A DNA stretch of 40,478 bases from a virus. The notes beneath the pieces were generated by a model, which saw nothing but the letters and a program-made list of their open reading frames with translations, did not search any database and had not been told where the DNA came from. Position numbers and translations under genes: made by a program. Positions 1 to 7,454 of this stretch are shown here, piece by piece (the stretch's first letter is position 1; every line of letters begins with the position of its first letter). The DNA lies in the IMG/VR virus record IMGVR_UViG_3300023118_000015, positions 1 to 40,478 of that record; one strand, 5' to 3'.

Positions 1-13
1 AAAAGATACTGAG

Positions 14-35
14 GGCGCCCGTCCAACTGGGCGCC
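14..35 (-). terminator. Hairpin terminator at the end of the early operon
   Basis: A 7-bp perfect stem (GGCGCCC at 14-20, GGGCGCC at 29-35) with an 8-nt loop. On the minus strand it is followed by a T-containing tail (TCAGTATCTTTT). It lies just beyond the PrtN-family stop codon and so probably ends the leftward early transcript. Confidence 0.6.
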
Positions 36-51
36 GCATCAGAGAAGTGGC

Positions 52-327
52 TCAAAAGGCGCGTTTTATCCCGTTGAGCTGGTTATGTTCCTTAACTGCC
101 GCTGCGTGCTGCAGATCCAGGTATGCGGCCAGGTCGTTTAGGTGAATGCCCTTGGCCGACTTCTGGCTCCGTTCCAAGCGGGTGATGGGCAACTTGATCT
201 GACCGCTCATCACCTTGCGCTGGAACATGTCAGGCGTCAGATGTGTGAAGTAATCCCTGCACACCAACTCCAGCGGGATAATCGCCTGACCGTCGTATTG
301 GGCCATGAGAATGAAGGCTGTATTCAT
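52..327 (-). CDS. prtN: PrtN-family pyocin-activator-like regulator
   Basis: A 91-aa protein matching the PrtN family in length and in its N-terminal pattern (MNTAFILMAQYDG, then a VCRDYFTHLTPDMFQRKV block and a K-G-I-H-L-DLA-Y block). In Pseudomonas aeruginosa, PrtN activates pyocin genes after RecA inactivates PrtR. Here the gene ends a P2-like early operon, so it more likely controls or reports phage functions than pyocin genes. The ATG is preceded by an AAGGGG ribosome site. Family assignment is firm; its role in this phage is inferred. No PrtR partner is visible, since the local repressor is too short to carry a LexA-like protease domain. Confidence 0.8.
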   Translation of the reverse strand: MNTAFILMAQYDGQAIIPLELVCRDYFTHLTPDMFQRKVMSGQIKLPITRLERSQKSAKGIHLNDLAAYLDLQHAAAVKEHNQLNGIKRAF

Positions 328-336
328 GATGGCCCC

Positions 337-588
337 TTACATCCGAAACGATTGATGGATGAACGCCGGCGGCGCTTTGTGTTCTGCGGGTTTCGCGTCA
401 TTACCCTGGATCTCGCAAACGAACCGATGCCGCTTTCGGTTGGGCGCAGTCAGGGCCTCGGTAAGGCCAGGCACGACGGCGGTGCATTGCTCATAGGCGA
501 GAGGGCCATTCCAGCTATCAGCCTTCACCACTTGGCAATCCGTTCGGGTTGCATTTGCACATAGGTAAAGCAGAAGGAATACCGTCAT
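337..588 (-). CDS. Small hypothetical protein with hydrophobic N-terminus
   Basis: An 83-aa protein whose first 13 residues (MTVFLLLYLCANA) look like a signal peptide or short membrane anchor, followed by a polar body with three further cysteines. A strong GGGAGG ribosome site overlaps the stop codon of the upstream gene, which argues for real, coupled translation. I do not recognise a family. Its place between the 86-aa gene and prtN makes it an early-operon gene. Export with disulfides is only inferred from the leader and cysteines. Confidence 0.55.
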   Translation of the reverse strand: MTVFLLLYLCANATRTDCQVVKADSWNGPLAYEQCTAVVPGLTEALTAPNRKRHRFVCEIQGNDAKPAEHKAPPAFIHQSFRM

Positions 589-591
589 ACG

Positions 592-852
592 CTAACCTCC
601 CATGAGCATGCGCGTCAGTGCATTGGGCTGGCCGTCCGGTGTCAGCTTTTCGAGTGGTTGGGTGATGGTGCGACCTCTCGCGGTGCGCAAGGTGGCAACG
701 CCGCCACCGATCGCTTCAATCACGCCGGTATGAGCACTGAGACGGTATTCCCGACCACCGCCGCTCATTTCGACGTAGCTGACCTTGTCGCCGACAGCCA
801 GCGCGGTTGTGGTAGCCTCTGCGGTGCCGCCTTTGGGTTGATTCACTTGCAT
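592..852 (-). CDS. Small hypothetical phage protein, beta-rich
   Basis: An 86-aa protein starting MQVNQPKGG. This start is chosen over upstream ATGs because it carries an AGGAG ribosome site at good spacing. The centre (GDKVSYVEMSGGGREYRLSA, then TGVIEAIGGGVATLRT) has the alternating pattern of a small SH3- or KOW-like beta barrel; that is a reading of the pattern, not a family match. The start region is identical over 28 bases to that of the next upstream gene (1222), so the two initiation sites share an origin. Confidence 0.6.
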   Translation of the reverse strand: MQVNQPKGGTAEATTTALAVGDKVSYVEMSGGGREYRLSAHTGVIEAIGGGVATLRTARGRTITQPLEKLTPDGQPNALTRMLMGG

Positions 853-872
853 GGTGCTTCTCCTTTGGGTGG
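845..872. repeat. Direct repeat copy 1: duplicated ribosome-binding/start region
   Basis: Twenty-eight bases identical to 1215-1242. The block spans the AGGAG ribosome site, the ATG and the first codons of the minus-strand gene starting at 852. Confidence 0.9.
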
Positions 873-910
873 TCGGTGTCGAGGGGTTGCAGCCCCTCGG
901 CACCACCTTC

Positions 911-1222
911 TTACTGGCTTTCGCCGGTTGGGTTTTGCTTCCGCACCAGGTGCAGTAGCAGGTTTTCAAACTCAATAACCTCATCTGTTGCTGACTGCCA
1001 TTCCAGGACTGCTTGGATCTGTTCCCGGCTGCACTCAAGCACCAGAATTTCTTTGTCGCTCACTGCACGAACCTCGAGGATCGCGACCAGTCCAGCCGGG
1101 TCGTAGGCTTCTGCGTGAACGATATTCCCGGATTCGTTAAGCCAGTCCTTCAGCTCTTTCAGATGCCGAAGGCGGTTGGTTTCCCCCTCGCGGCCGTCAC
1201 CGGTGATGACTTGTACTTGCAT
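911..1222 (-). CDS. Hypothetical early phage protein
   Basis: A 103-aa acidic protein starting MQVQVITGDGREGE with an AGGAG ribosome site. It is predicted alpha/beta: a helical DWLNESG segment, a VAILEVRAVSDKEILVLECS beta stretch, then a charged helix. No family is recognised. It lies between the primase-helicase and the 86-aa gene in the early operon. The leader and first codons are a 28-base copy of those at 852, but the bodies of the two proteins are unrelated by eye. Confidence 0.6.
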   Translation of the reverse strand: MQVQVITGDGREGETNRLRHLKELKDWLNESGNIVHAEAYDPAGLVAILEVRAVSDKEILVLECSREQIQAVLEWQSATDEVIEFENLLLHLVRKQNPTGESQ

Positions 1223-1242
1223 GGTGCTTCTCCTTTGGGTGG
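1215..1242. repeat. Direct repeat copy 2: duplicated ribosome-binding/start region
   Basis: Identical over 28 bases to 845-872. It covers the ribosome site and start of the gene beginning at 1222. Confidence 0.9.
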
Positions 1243-1271
1243 CAGGCGTTGCAGCGTCTGCGGATGTTTGG

Positions 1272-4085
1272 TCAGGCTTGGAAGTGCCAGCACTTCACGA
1301 TGGGTTGTTTATTTATGACTGCGTTGCTGGTCTTGGCCTGGTGGGCACGAACCGCGCTATCCGTTGCTTTATTGGTGTCGATCAACTTCCGCGAGCGGGA
1401 GTCTTTCAGGCGCTCGCGCAGCTCGCTGACGTCGGCAATCTTTTGGCGATGCTCGGCCGCGCACTTCACAAAGTCGTTGAGGTTGATCGCGATGATGTTG
1501 TCTTTCTTGCTGTGGTTGACCACGGGACCGTCGGCGTCGAGGCCTTCCAGGTATTCGTACACTTCCCAGAATTCAGCCACTACCGGATGGTCGGAGCTGA
1601 TCGAGGACTGGCGCTCAATCGCCATGCGGATGATCTGCGTGCGGGTGTGGCTGATCTGCGGTTCGGTGAGCGGCACCACCATGCGCAGGCAGTCGAGCAG
1701 GGCGAGCAGTTGGGCATGGTTTTTGTTGATCCGCTCGACCCGGATGTACCCACGCAGCTTGTTGCCGCAGTGCTGACAATCGGCTTGCTCGTCCTGAAAC
1801 GGTGTCTCGCAGGCAAAGCAATGCGAATGCAGGTTGCGCAACTTCGTCTCGTAGCCAGGGATGCGCTGGGCGAACAGTTCCATCACTTCCAGCTCTTTGC
1901 GAACGGCTTGCAAGACAAAGTTGCTGAGCGTCGAGCCTTTCAGGGCATTGAGCCGATCTGCCGCCGCTCGGCTCTCTGGCGTTACGTTCGGGCGCACAAA
2001 GTGCAGTTTCACAATCCGGGTCATGATGGCTTCAGATGCGACCACAGGGGCGTTCTGGCTGATGGCGATCGTGCCGCGAAACGGCGGTTCGTAGGTTTCG
2101 TTGCCGGCGGTTTTGACGCCCTTCGTCGCGAGCGTACCGCCGCCGTAGTAGTCCTTGAGTTCATCCCATTCAAAGGTCTTGGCGTGGGCCTTGTCGTCCC
2201 CGCTGCGGTCCGACTCCAGCAGCACGATGGGCATGCCCGATACCTGGCCCATCAGGCGGCTGCGGCCGGCCTTGGTGGACTTGGATGGGTCGAACCCTTC
2301 GTATCCTTCCCGGCCTGCCAGTTTCCAGAGCAGGGTAAGCAACGTGGTTTTACCGGCCCCGGCCTCGCCTGTGGCTTCAAGGAACGGAAACGACTGGTAG
2401 CGGCTGCGGATCTGCTCGGCGAAAAGTGAACCAAACCAAAAGGTCAGCGCGACGATGCCCTGGGCGCCGAAGCACTGCCAGAGAAGTCCGAGCCACTGTT
2501 GATCATAGGTTTTACCGTCCTTCTCCAGATCGATCTTCACTCCCTTTTGTAGGGTCTTGAGCTTGAGTTTGCCCATCTCAAAAAACTCCTCCTCGTTAAT
2601 GTGGATCACCTGGCCTTCGCGGACGGCAACGTCGTTGAACACGTAGCATTGGTACTCCTTGCTGTAGCCCACGTAGTCGATGGTCTGTACGGTCTTGATG
2701 CCGAAAAGCTGGTCTTTCATGAGTTTGTCCAACTGTTGCCCGCTGCCCGTGAACACGGCCCCGGCACCCATGCCGAGAAGTCTTTTTTTGAATTCGCTGG
2801 CGGCAGCGACCTGGCCACCGGTGAAGGTGTTTTTCACTGAGCCTCCGTCGTGGGGGAAGTCGACGCGGAAGAAGTACCAGGACTCGTCGGTAATCTCGTT
2901 GCGCTGGAAATAGAGGGCTTTGGGGTAGCAGTTGGCGATTTCGACGACGCAGCCGGCCACGTTCAGCGCTTTCTCCCGCAGCTGCTTTTCGTTCAGTATC
3001 TGGGCTTCCTGGTCGTCGCTTTTCTCCAATGCCTGCTTGGCGCTGTTGTATTTCGCAAGGTCCAACTTCCACCAGTACAGGCGGGAGTCGAAGCAGAAGT
3101 GAAACTCCTCGCGCTCGCGCCACTGGTACATGAGCAACGCCTTGTCACTGGCACTATCTGCGATCAGCAGGGCGCCCTGGTGACGGGCTTCCTTCAGGTC
3201 TTTTTCAATGCGGTCTGCACGGGCTTTCTCGTCGTCGATAAATGCCCAGCGCTGGTGTAGATCGTTCCAGTCAACCTTGCGTGCATCTGGCTGCGTGACC
3301 TGGGCGGCTTCGCAGGTAAAGCCAAGTTCGCGGGCACGTTTAACCCAGGTGCGCGTGTATTTGTGGGCACCTGGCTCGTTGTCCAAAGCCCAAACCAACT
3401 TGGGAGTTTTGCCGCCGCGAGCGGTGATTAGGGTCTTCAGCGATTCTTCTGGAAAGGCATTTGACGATAGGGCCGCGACGGCGGAGATACCGTTTTGAAT
3501 GAGCGCGATGGAGTCGAAGATGCCTTCGACGATCCACAGTTCCTGCACCTCCAACAGGTCCAAGCAAGGTGGGCACCACCAATGCCCTCGGTAGCTTTTG
3601 AGGGGCTGGAACCGAGCCTTTTTCTTGCCGAATCGGGAAGGCTGATCAATCAATCGCTCCCAGTACCCGCCATGCTCAAGGGGAAAGCGGACGGTTGCGG
3701 AGCCGATATTCAGGTCGCGATCGAAGTAGCTCTCTTGGGTGTACCACCCCTCAAGCAACTCGACTTGGAAACCCCGCGCAAACGACAGATACGCTCTTGC
3801 GCTTGCGGCTGGCTCGTCGCGGGTAGCCGGCGCACGCTTGCTCCAGTCGTCGAACAGGTCCGGGTACAGCTCTTTGGTCGGCGCCATATACCGGCATTTT
3901 TCCTCGCGGCCGCAGCGTATGAACCATGGTTCATCGTGACGCGAGAACAGGCGTTTCTGATTGCACTGGGGGCAGGTACCCTTGCGCATGTAATGCGTGC
4001 CGGTCATGTGCTGAAGGCCGTAATCGGACTCCAGACGCTGAAGTACGTCAGCCCGTATCTTTTCTTCCATAGGCTTACGTATCAC
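1272..4085 (-). CDS. Phage primase-helicase (CHC2-like zinc finger, Toprim, P-loop)
   Basis: A 937-aa replication protein. It begins with a zinc finger (C38, C41, C58, C64). A Toprim domain follows with the VEG glutamate near E187 and an LDNE acidic motif near D235. A P-loop ATPase has Walker A GEAGAGKTT near 573-581 and a hydrophobic IVLLESD strand near 620-626. A second Cys4 ribbon (CFAC...CQHC) lies near the C-terminus. It should prime and unwind phage DNA. The GTG start at 4085 overlaps the upstream stop (GTGA) and has a GGAG site; the ATG five codons later has none. P2 itself replicates with the rolling-circle nuclease gpA, so this is a different replication module. Confidence 0.85.
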   Translation of the reverse strand: MIRKPMEEKIRADVLQRLESDYGLQHMTGTHYMRKGTCPQCNQKRLFSRHDEPWFIRCGREEKCRYMAPTKELYPDLFDDWSKRAPATRDEPAASARAYLSFARGFQVELLEGWYTQESYFDRDLNIGSATVRFPLEHGGYWERLIDQPSRFGKKKARFQPLKSYRGHWWCPPCLDLLEVQELWIVEGIFDSIALIQNGISAVAALSSNAFPEESLKTLITARGGKTPKLVWALDNEPGAHKYTRTWVKRARELGFTCEAAQVTQPDARKVDWNDLHQRWAFIDDEKARADRIEKDLKEARHQGALLIADSASDKALLMYQWREREEFHFCFDSRLYWWKLDLAKYNSAKQALEKSDDQEAQILNEKQLREKALNVAGCVVEIANCYPKALYFQRNEITDESWYFFRVDFPHDGGSVKNTFTGGQVAAASEFKKRLLGMGAGAVFTGSGQQLDKLMKDQLFGIKTVQTIDYVGYSKEYQCYVFNDVAVREGQVIHINEEEFFEMGKLKLKTLQKGVKIDLEKDGKTYDQQWLGLLWQCFGAQGIVALTFWFGSLFAEQIRSRYQSFPFLEATGEAGAGKTTLLTLLWKLAGREGYEGFDPSKSTKAGRSRLMGQVSGMPIVLLESDRSGDDKAHAKTFEWDELKDYYGGGTLATKGVKTAGNETYEPPFRGTIAISQNAPVVASEAIMTRIVKLHFVRPNVTPESRAAADRLNALKGSTLSNFVLQAVRKELEVMELFAQRIPGYETKLRNLHSHCFACETPFQDEQADCQHCGNKLRGYIRVERINKNHAQLLALLDCLRMVVPLTEPQISHTRTQIIRMAIERQSSISSDHPVVAEFWEVYEYLEGLDADGPVVNHSKKDNIIAINLNDFVKCAAEHRQKIADVSELRERLKDSRSRKLIDTNKATDSAVRAHQAKTSNAVINKQPIVKCWHFQA

Positions 4086-4327
4086 TGCGGACGCTCCGCA
4101 GTAGGTACAACGAGCTGTTTTTTCAGCTCGCTGCGCGTTTTGCAGATGCCAGCCAGGTACGGCAAGTCCTCAAGCACCTTTGGCGCCCGTTGACCGCTCG
4201 GCACGTTCCGGTAGCGGTCGGAGTACCAAATATCAGCCATGGTGACTTCGTACTGAGTGGTCAACCACAGCAGGTAGTGCTGCGCCTGCTGTTCGTCCAG
4301 CTCCAGTTTTATGGTGATTTTGCTCAT
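4082..4327 (-). CDS. Small hypothetical protein upstream of the primase
   Basis: An 81-aa protein (MSKITIKLELDEQQAQHYLLWL...) with an N-terminal beta strand, a helical middle and a basic C-terminus. Its TGA overlaps the primase GTG, so the two are translationally coupled. An in-frame GTG at 4336 is an alternative start; ATG 4327 with an upstream GGTGG is preferred. No family recognised. Coupling suggests an accessory replication role, which is inference from position only. Confidence 0.6.
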   Translation of the reverse strand: MSKITIKLELDEQQAQHYLLWLTTQYEVTMADIWYSDRYRNVPSGQRAPKVLEDLPYLAGICKTRSELKKQLVVPTAERPQ

Positions 4328-4398
4328 TTCGGCCACCAGTAAGTTGCAAATTTCCCCTACCCACGCGGTGCGGGCATCTATCAGGGATTGATTTTGGG

Positions 4399-4773
4399 TT
4401 AGTGCGGGAGGTTGCGGGTCAGCAGCAGCCGCGTAGGAAGCAAGCGTGCCGAGACGCGGTAGCGCTGGTTGGTGCAGTTGTCCAGCAGCAGAATGACCGG
4501 ACGGTATGGGCCGCTGTTGGGGTGAATGCCAAGCCAGGCGACCCGCTTGCAGGTCATGCTTTCGAACTCGGCGATGGCCAGTTCAGCAATGCGTTGCACC
4601 AGGTGCTGTGGTACTTCAAGCGACAGCGTCAGATACCGCGTGCAGTTGTCGAGCAACTGGCTGTCTCCGGCCAAGTGCTCGCAACGGTGGCGGTAGAGGT
4701 AGGCAACTGCGGCCTGTTGCATCGCGGCACGGTAGTCGCTGGTGGGGTTGGTAGTAATGGCGATGGTGTTCAT
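4399..4773 (-). CDS. Hypothetical early phage protein
   Basis: A 124-aa protein with a helical N-terminal half (residues ~14-70) and a beta-rich C-terminus ending in a basic, leucine-rich stretch. It overlaps the Ogr-like gene by ATGA, so it belongs to the same polycistronic message. Four cysteines are scattered without a clear zinc pattern. No family recognised. Confidence 0.6.
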   Translation of the reverse strand: MNTIAITTNPTSDYRAAMQQAAVAYLYRHRCEHLAGDSQLLDNCTRYLTLSLEVPQHLVQRIAELAIAEFESMTCKRVAWLGIHPNSGPYRPVILLLDNCTNQRYRVSARLLPTRLLLTRNLPH

Positions 4774-5063
4774 ACAGTTGCGGCCTCCATATCCAATTGA
4801 TCCAGCAGGTCGGGTTGATCGTTGGCGGTTTTCATTGCCTGGCGACGAATGACCACGTCCGCAACGGGCAGCTTTACAGCTGGGTTGGGCATGCCGCTAG
4901 GGCTCAGTTCGTGGGTCATCTGAAATTCAGCACGCACTGCCCAGCCGCACGCTTCGTTGGTGCATTGCATGTAGGTGATACGCAGGAAAATATGTTGGCC
5001 TTCGCTGGTACGGATGCGCATGCGGCCGTGGCAGTGGGGGCACACGAGTTTGTAGGTACTCAC
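4770..5063 (-). CDS. ogr: Ogr/Delta-family late transcription activator
   Basis: A 97-aa protein carrying the Ogr/Delta zinc finger C8-X2-C11-X22-C34-X4-C39 exactly. P2 Ogr and P4 Delta bind upstream of late promoters and recruit RNA polymerase. Matching palindromes stand at 15630, 20484 and 27579 in this prophage. The GTG start overlaps the stop of the CII gene by one base. Unlike P2, where ogr follows gene D, the gene sits here in the early operon. That order would make late expression a direct consequence of early transcription. Confidence 0.88.
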   Translation of the reverse strand: MSTYKLVCPHCHGRMRIRTSEGQHIFLRITYMQCTNEACGWAVRAEFQMTHELSPSGMPNPAVKLPVADVVIRRQAMKTANDQPDLLDQLDMEAATV

Positions 5064-5533
5064 TAGACAGCTCCCTGGCTGTAGAGCTGGATAGTTGCGA
5101 ACACCTCGGCGTAGCGGGCGGACATGTAAGTGATCAGGGCTGCGATGATCGCGTCGGCTTCACGCTTTTCGATAACACCGTCATCCAGGGCCGCAGACAT
5201 GATCTGGTCTACTTTGCCCCGTTGGGCCGAGGCCTTGAGAGAGCGGCTGTACAACTCCACGTTGTCCAGGTTCTCCGGCAGGCTCAACGGCACGAACATG
5301 CCGCCGTACATTGAGGCGATGTAATCAGCCAGGAACGTGGTGCCGGCGACTTGCTCCAGACGGTGGATGTGTTCGTCGGTCAGCGGGCGGCTGCCGGCGT
5401 TCTCGTAAGCCTGGTTGTCGAACTTCTTGAGCGGCATGCCGAGGTCAGCCGAGGCGTACGACCGACCGCCTGGATAGGCGCTTATGACGGCCATTACGAC
5501 GCTTTTTCTGCTGTCTAGAACTGGGCGTTTCAT
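5063..5533 (-). CDS. cII: Phage regulatory protein CII family
   Basis: A 156-aa protein resembling the phage CII family of P2/CP-type phages: it includes ALxxAYPGGRSYASADLGMPLKKFDNQAYE-like and PLTDEHIHRLEQVAGTTFLADYIA-like blocks, with a helical C-terminus. It probably acts in the lysis-lysogeny decision and early transcription. The ATG has an AAGGGG site about 10 bases upstream. It is the second gene of the leftward operon, between the Cro-like gene and ogr. Confidence 0.75.
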   Translation of the reverse strand: MKRPVLDSRKSVVMAVISAYPGGRSYASADLGMPLKKFDNQAYENAGSRPLTDEHIHRLEQVAGTTFLADYIASMYGGMFVPLSLPENLDNVELYSRSLKASAQRGKVDQIMSAALDDGVIEKREADAIIAALITYMSARYAEVFATIQLYSQGAV

Positions 5534-5562
5534 CTTCTGGTTTCCCCTTGGAGCCAGAGGCC

Positions 5563-5763
5563 CTAGTTTGTGATCTGGCCGTCTTTGATTCCGAGCAAAA
5601 CAGCCGCTCGATGCGCTTCACCACGACGGCCTTTCTTACGGCCGTTTAGCAGGTCGCTGACCAGATTTTTGTTCAAGCCATGTTGGCGGCTAAATTCGGC
5701 AATGCTTTTACCCTCGCGATCAAGAACCGCGCGGGCTTGCTCGGGGGTCTGTAGGGCATGCAT
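5563..5763 (-). CDS. Cro-like DNA-binding protein
   Basis: A 66-aa protein with a helix-turn-helix at about residues 19-42 (KSIAEFSRQHGLNKNLVSDLLNGRKKGRRGEAH), of the type seen in small phage DNA-binding proteins related to BcepMu gp16. It is the first gene leftward from the switch region and divergent from the repressor, which is the position of cro/cox-type regulators. It is too short for anything beyond DNA binding and dimerisation. Function as lytic-side repressor is inferred from position. Confidence 0.7.
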   Translation of the reverse strand: MHALQTPEQARAVLDREGKSIAEFSRQHGLNKNLVSDLLNGRKKGRRGEAHRAAVLLGIKDGQITN

Positions 5764-5800
5764 AGTGTTCGTCCGTGTTTAATCGTGTTCGACGACAAGG

Positions 5801-5846
5801 ATTCTTGGTCAGTTTTCTGGTCAAGTCAAATTATTTTGATCAAAAA
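5801..5846. promoter_or_regulatory. Switch-region operators between Cro-like gene and CI
   Basis: The divergent gap holds two direct TGGTCA repeats (5806-5811, 5818-5823; period 12) and a perfect 12-bp palindrome TTTTGATCAAAA (5834-5845) that abuts the repressor ATG. A TTGACT-like -35 on the minus strand and a TTGGTC -35 on the plus strand overlap these repeats. The layout is that of a bistable phage switch; operator identity is inferred. Confidence 0.6.
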
Positions 5847-5847
5847 A

Positions 5848-6198
5848 ATGCTCATATCTTTAGGGGTAGGCGAACGCCTGCGGGAAGAACGCGAGCGGCT
5901 GGGTAAAAACCAGACCGATTTTGGCGTGGCCGCAGGGGTGAGCCGTGGTACTCAAAAAGCTTACGAGCTTGAGTCCAGTTCTCCCGATGTGCGCTATCTC
6001 TCTGGGCTTCAAGAGCTTGGAGTAGATGTGCATTACATACTCACCGGCTCGCGCGGTGACGCGGATCTCAACAATTTGAACGATGTCGAGTCGGCAGTTT
6101 TGAGCAACATGCGGCGGATGTCAGAGGATGACCGCAATGTGCTTTTGCGGACGGCCGCAGCATTTGCCAGCGCGGCAAATCAGGCCGGGAGTAAGTAA
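5848..6198 (+). CDS. cI: Phage repressor CI-type, short XRE protein
   Basis: A 116-aa repressor with an XRE helix-turn-helix at residues ~6-60 (LREERERLGKNQTDFGVAAGVSRGTQKAYE) and a helical tail (EDDRNVLLRTAAAFASA) of the sort used for dimerisation. ATG 5848 directly follows the palindromic operator; the upstream in-frame ATG at 5758 lies inside the divergent gene. There is no LexA/CI autocleavage domain, so induction should not work by RecA-stimulated self-cleavage. This is like the P2 C repressor. It is followed by a terminator at 6240. Confidence 0.8.
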   Translation: MLISLGVGERLREERERLGKNQTDFGVAAGVSRGTQKAYELESSSPDVRYLSGLQELGVDVHYILTGSRGDADLNNLNDVESAVLSNMRRMSEDDRNVLLRTAAAFASAANQAGSK

Positions 6199-6239
6199 AA
6201 CCCATCAGCGAATTGCGGGTTTAGTCGCGGTTTGATACG

Positions 6240-6262
6240 CCGACCATGAAGGTCGGTTTTTT
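6240..6262 (+). terminator. Rho-independent terminator after cI
   Basis: A 6-bp stem CCGACC (6240-6245) / GGTCGG (6251-6256) with loop ATGAA and a run of six T. It separates the repressor from the conversion genes. The ATG at 6246 lies in the loop, which argues against it as the start of the next gene. Confidence 0.85.
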
Positions 6263-6287
6263 CGTTGAATCAAAAGGAGATGTTCGA

Positions 6288-7088
6288 ATGGCGCTAAAGC
6301 CTTGTAAATCTTGCAAGCACGTTGTGGATTCCACCGCTAGGGTCTGCCCGAGCTGCGGCGTAAAAAATCCAGGTGTTAGAGTTGTAGGGCAGGTATTCGG
6401 GCTTTTGATCCTCCTCGTCATCATCGCTGGCGCCGTCACGACGTGTTCAGGTGGCGGTAGGGATAAGCCTGCCGACAAGGCTCACGCGTTGGGGAAGCCC
6501 GTGCAAAGTTCCACTTTACCCTCCACGTATATCATCATAGAAGACGAGTTTCGCGAGGGGCGGCCTCGTAAAATTGAGGTCATGTTGCCCCGGCGGCTCA
6601 ATGACACCGAACTTGCTGAGGTGGCGAAAACAATTCGCGCTGATACCAAATTCAAAGCCGACAAAACTTTCATAGGGTTTCGTGTGGAGGGGCAGACCGA
6701 AAAAACATACTGGGCCAATGCTAACTTCGATCCAGATTACCGGACATCTCTTATCGGCTTGAGCGCGAAGGATTACGAAACCCTTCAAGCGTTAGATCTG
6801 AAGGCTTACCCAAACAGGATCGGCAGCTGGTTGCGTGACGGAGCGCTGGGGCACGTAATGGTCTTGTACAAGCAGAAAGATAAGTATGCGATTGATTCTG
6901 TCTTTCCCACTGGTGGCAAAAATACGGAGCTCTATGATGGCAAAAAACTGCCTGATGGCGGGTTGCGACTTGACGATCCCGAAAGCGACTTCAATGAGCA
7001 TTACGTTGTCGATGCCAAGGGCAGCCTGCAAGGCTGGGGTGAGAGCGGTATTTACATGATGCTGCCCCCATTCAAACCAGCGCAGTGA
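6288..7088 (+). CDS. Zinc-ribbon, single-TM hypothetical protein (conversion gene)
   Basis: A 266-aa protein starting MALKPCKSCKHVV, with an AGGAG site before ATG 6288. Residues 6-23 form a zinc ribbon (CKSC...CPSC). Residues ~33-52 are one transmembrane helix (VFGLLILLVIIAGAVTTC). The remaining ~210 residues form a soluble domain on the far side of the membrane with no family I recognise. It lies between cI and gene D on the strand of the repressor, where P2-like phages carry lysogenic conversion genes. A role at the envelope, such as superinfection exclusion, is possible but inferred. Confidence 0.65.
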   Translation: MALKPCKSCKHVVDSTARVCPSCGVKNPGVRVVGQVFGLLILLVIIAGAVTTCSGGGRDKPADKAHALGKPVQSSTLPSTYIIIEDEFREGRPRKIEVMLPRRLNDTELAEVAKTIRADTKFKADKTFIGFRVEGQTEKTYWANANFDPDYRTSLIGLSAKDYETLQALDLKAYPNRIGSWLRDGALGHVMVLYKQKDKYAIDSVFPTGGKNTELYDGKKLPDGGLRLDDPESDFNEHYVVDAKGSLQGWGESGIYMMLPPFKPAQ

Positions 7089-7221
7089 CGTAACAAAACA
7101 CATAATTTATTTGCTTGCTGTCGATGACACACCAAAACGTGGTGGAAATTAGCTGTTCCTCGGGGCTTTCGAGGTGCCTTGTCGGTGCCGGGGCTCGGTT
7201 GCGTGTGAAAGGAGTATTCGC

Positions 7222-7389
7222 ATGAAAGAGAACAGCGGTTTGTCGGAAGCGCAGATGACACTTTTAGATATGAATTGTCTCAGCGATCAAGAAGTGAAGC
7301 TGTTAAGAATGTTCAGAGTTGTCAACGTCCAGAAACGCGTCGATATATTAAGGATAATTGAGGTATTTATGTTGGGCGCTGAGCAATAG
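7222..7389 (+). CDS. 55-aa helical peptide resembling a repressor C-terminal tail
   Basis: Starts MKENSGLSEAQ with an AAAGGAG site before ATG 7222. The body (LSDQEVKLLRMFRVVNVQKRVDILRIIEVFM) matches the helix-turn-helix-free tail common at the C-terminus of XRE phage repressors (LSxxExxLLxxYRxLxxxxRxxILxxxE), but no DNA-binding domain precedes it. It could dimerise with such a repressor. It is followed by a GC-rich hairpin (7397-7417). Function is unknown. Confidence 0.55.
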   Translation: MKENSGLSEAQMTLLDMNCLSDQEVKLLRMFRVVNVQKRVDILRIIEVFMLGAEQ

Positions 7390-7396
7390 TCTTGTG

Positions 7397-7417
7397 ACCC
7401 CGGGCAAGGCCTGGGGT
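7397..7417 (+). terminator. Possible terminator hairpin after the 55-aa gene
   Basis: ACCCC (7397-7401) pairs with GGGGT (7413-7417), and the interior GGC/GCC extends the stem. The T tail is poor, so it may be only an attenuating structure. Confidence 0.4.
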
Positions 7418-7454
7418 TATACCGTTTGGCTGCTTCATAATGCAGGGAGATAAT

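Noticed and set aside
1-13. Integrase or attL at the left edge
   Set aside because: Only a terminator hairpin is visible. Any integrase must be outside the window.
1176-2429. Long plus-strand ORF (417 aa) opposite the primase gene
   Set aside because: Antisense shadow of a gene with clear zinc-finger, Toprim and P-loop motifs. The antisense translation has no recognisable domain and no ribosome site.
6246-6287. Upstream ATG extension of the zinc-ribbon membrane gene
   Set aside because: This ATG lies in the loop of the cI terminator and lacks a ribosome site; ATG 6288 has AGGAG.
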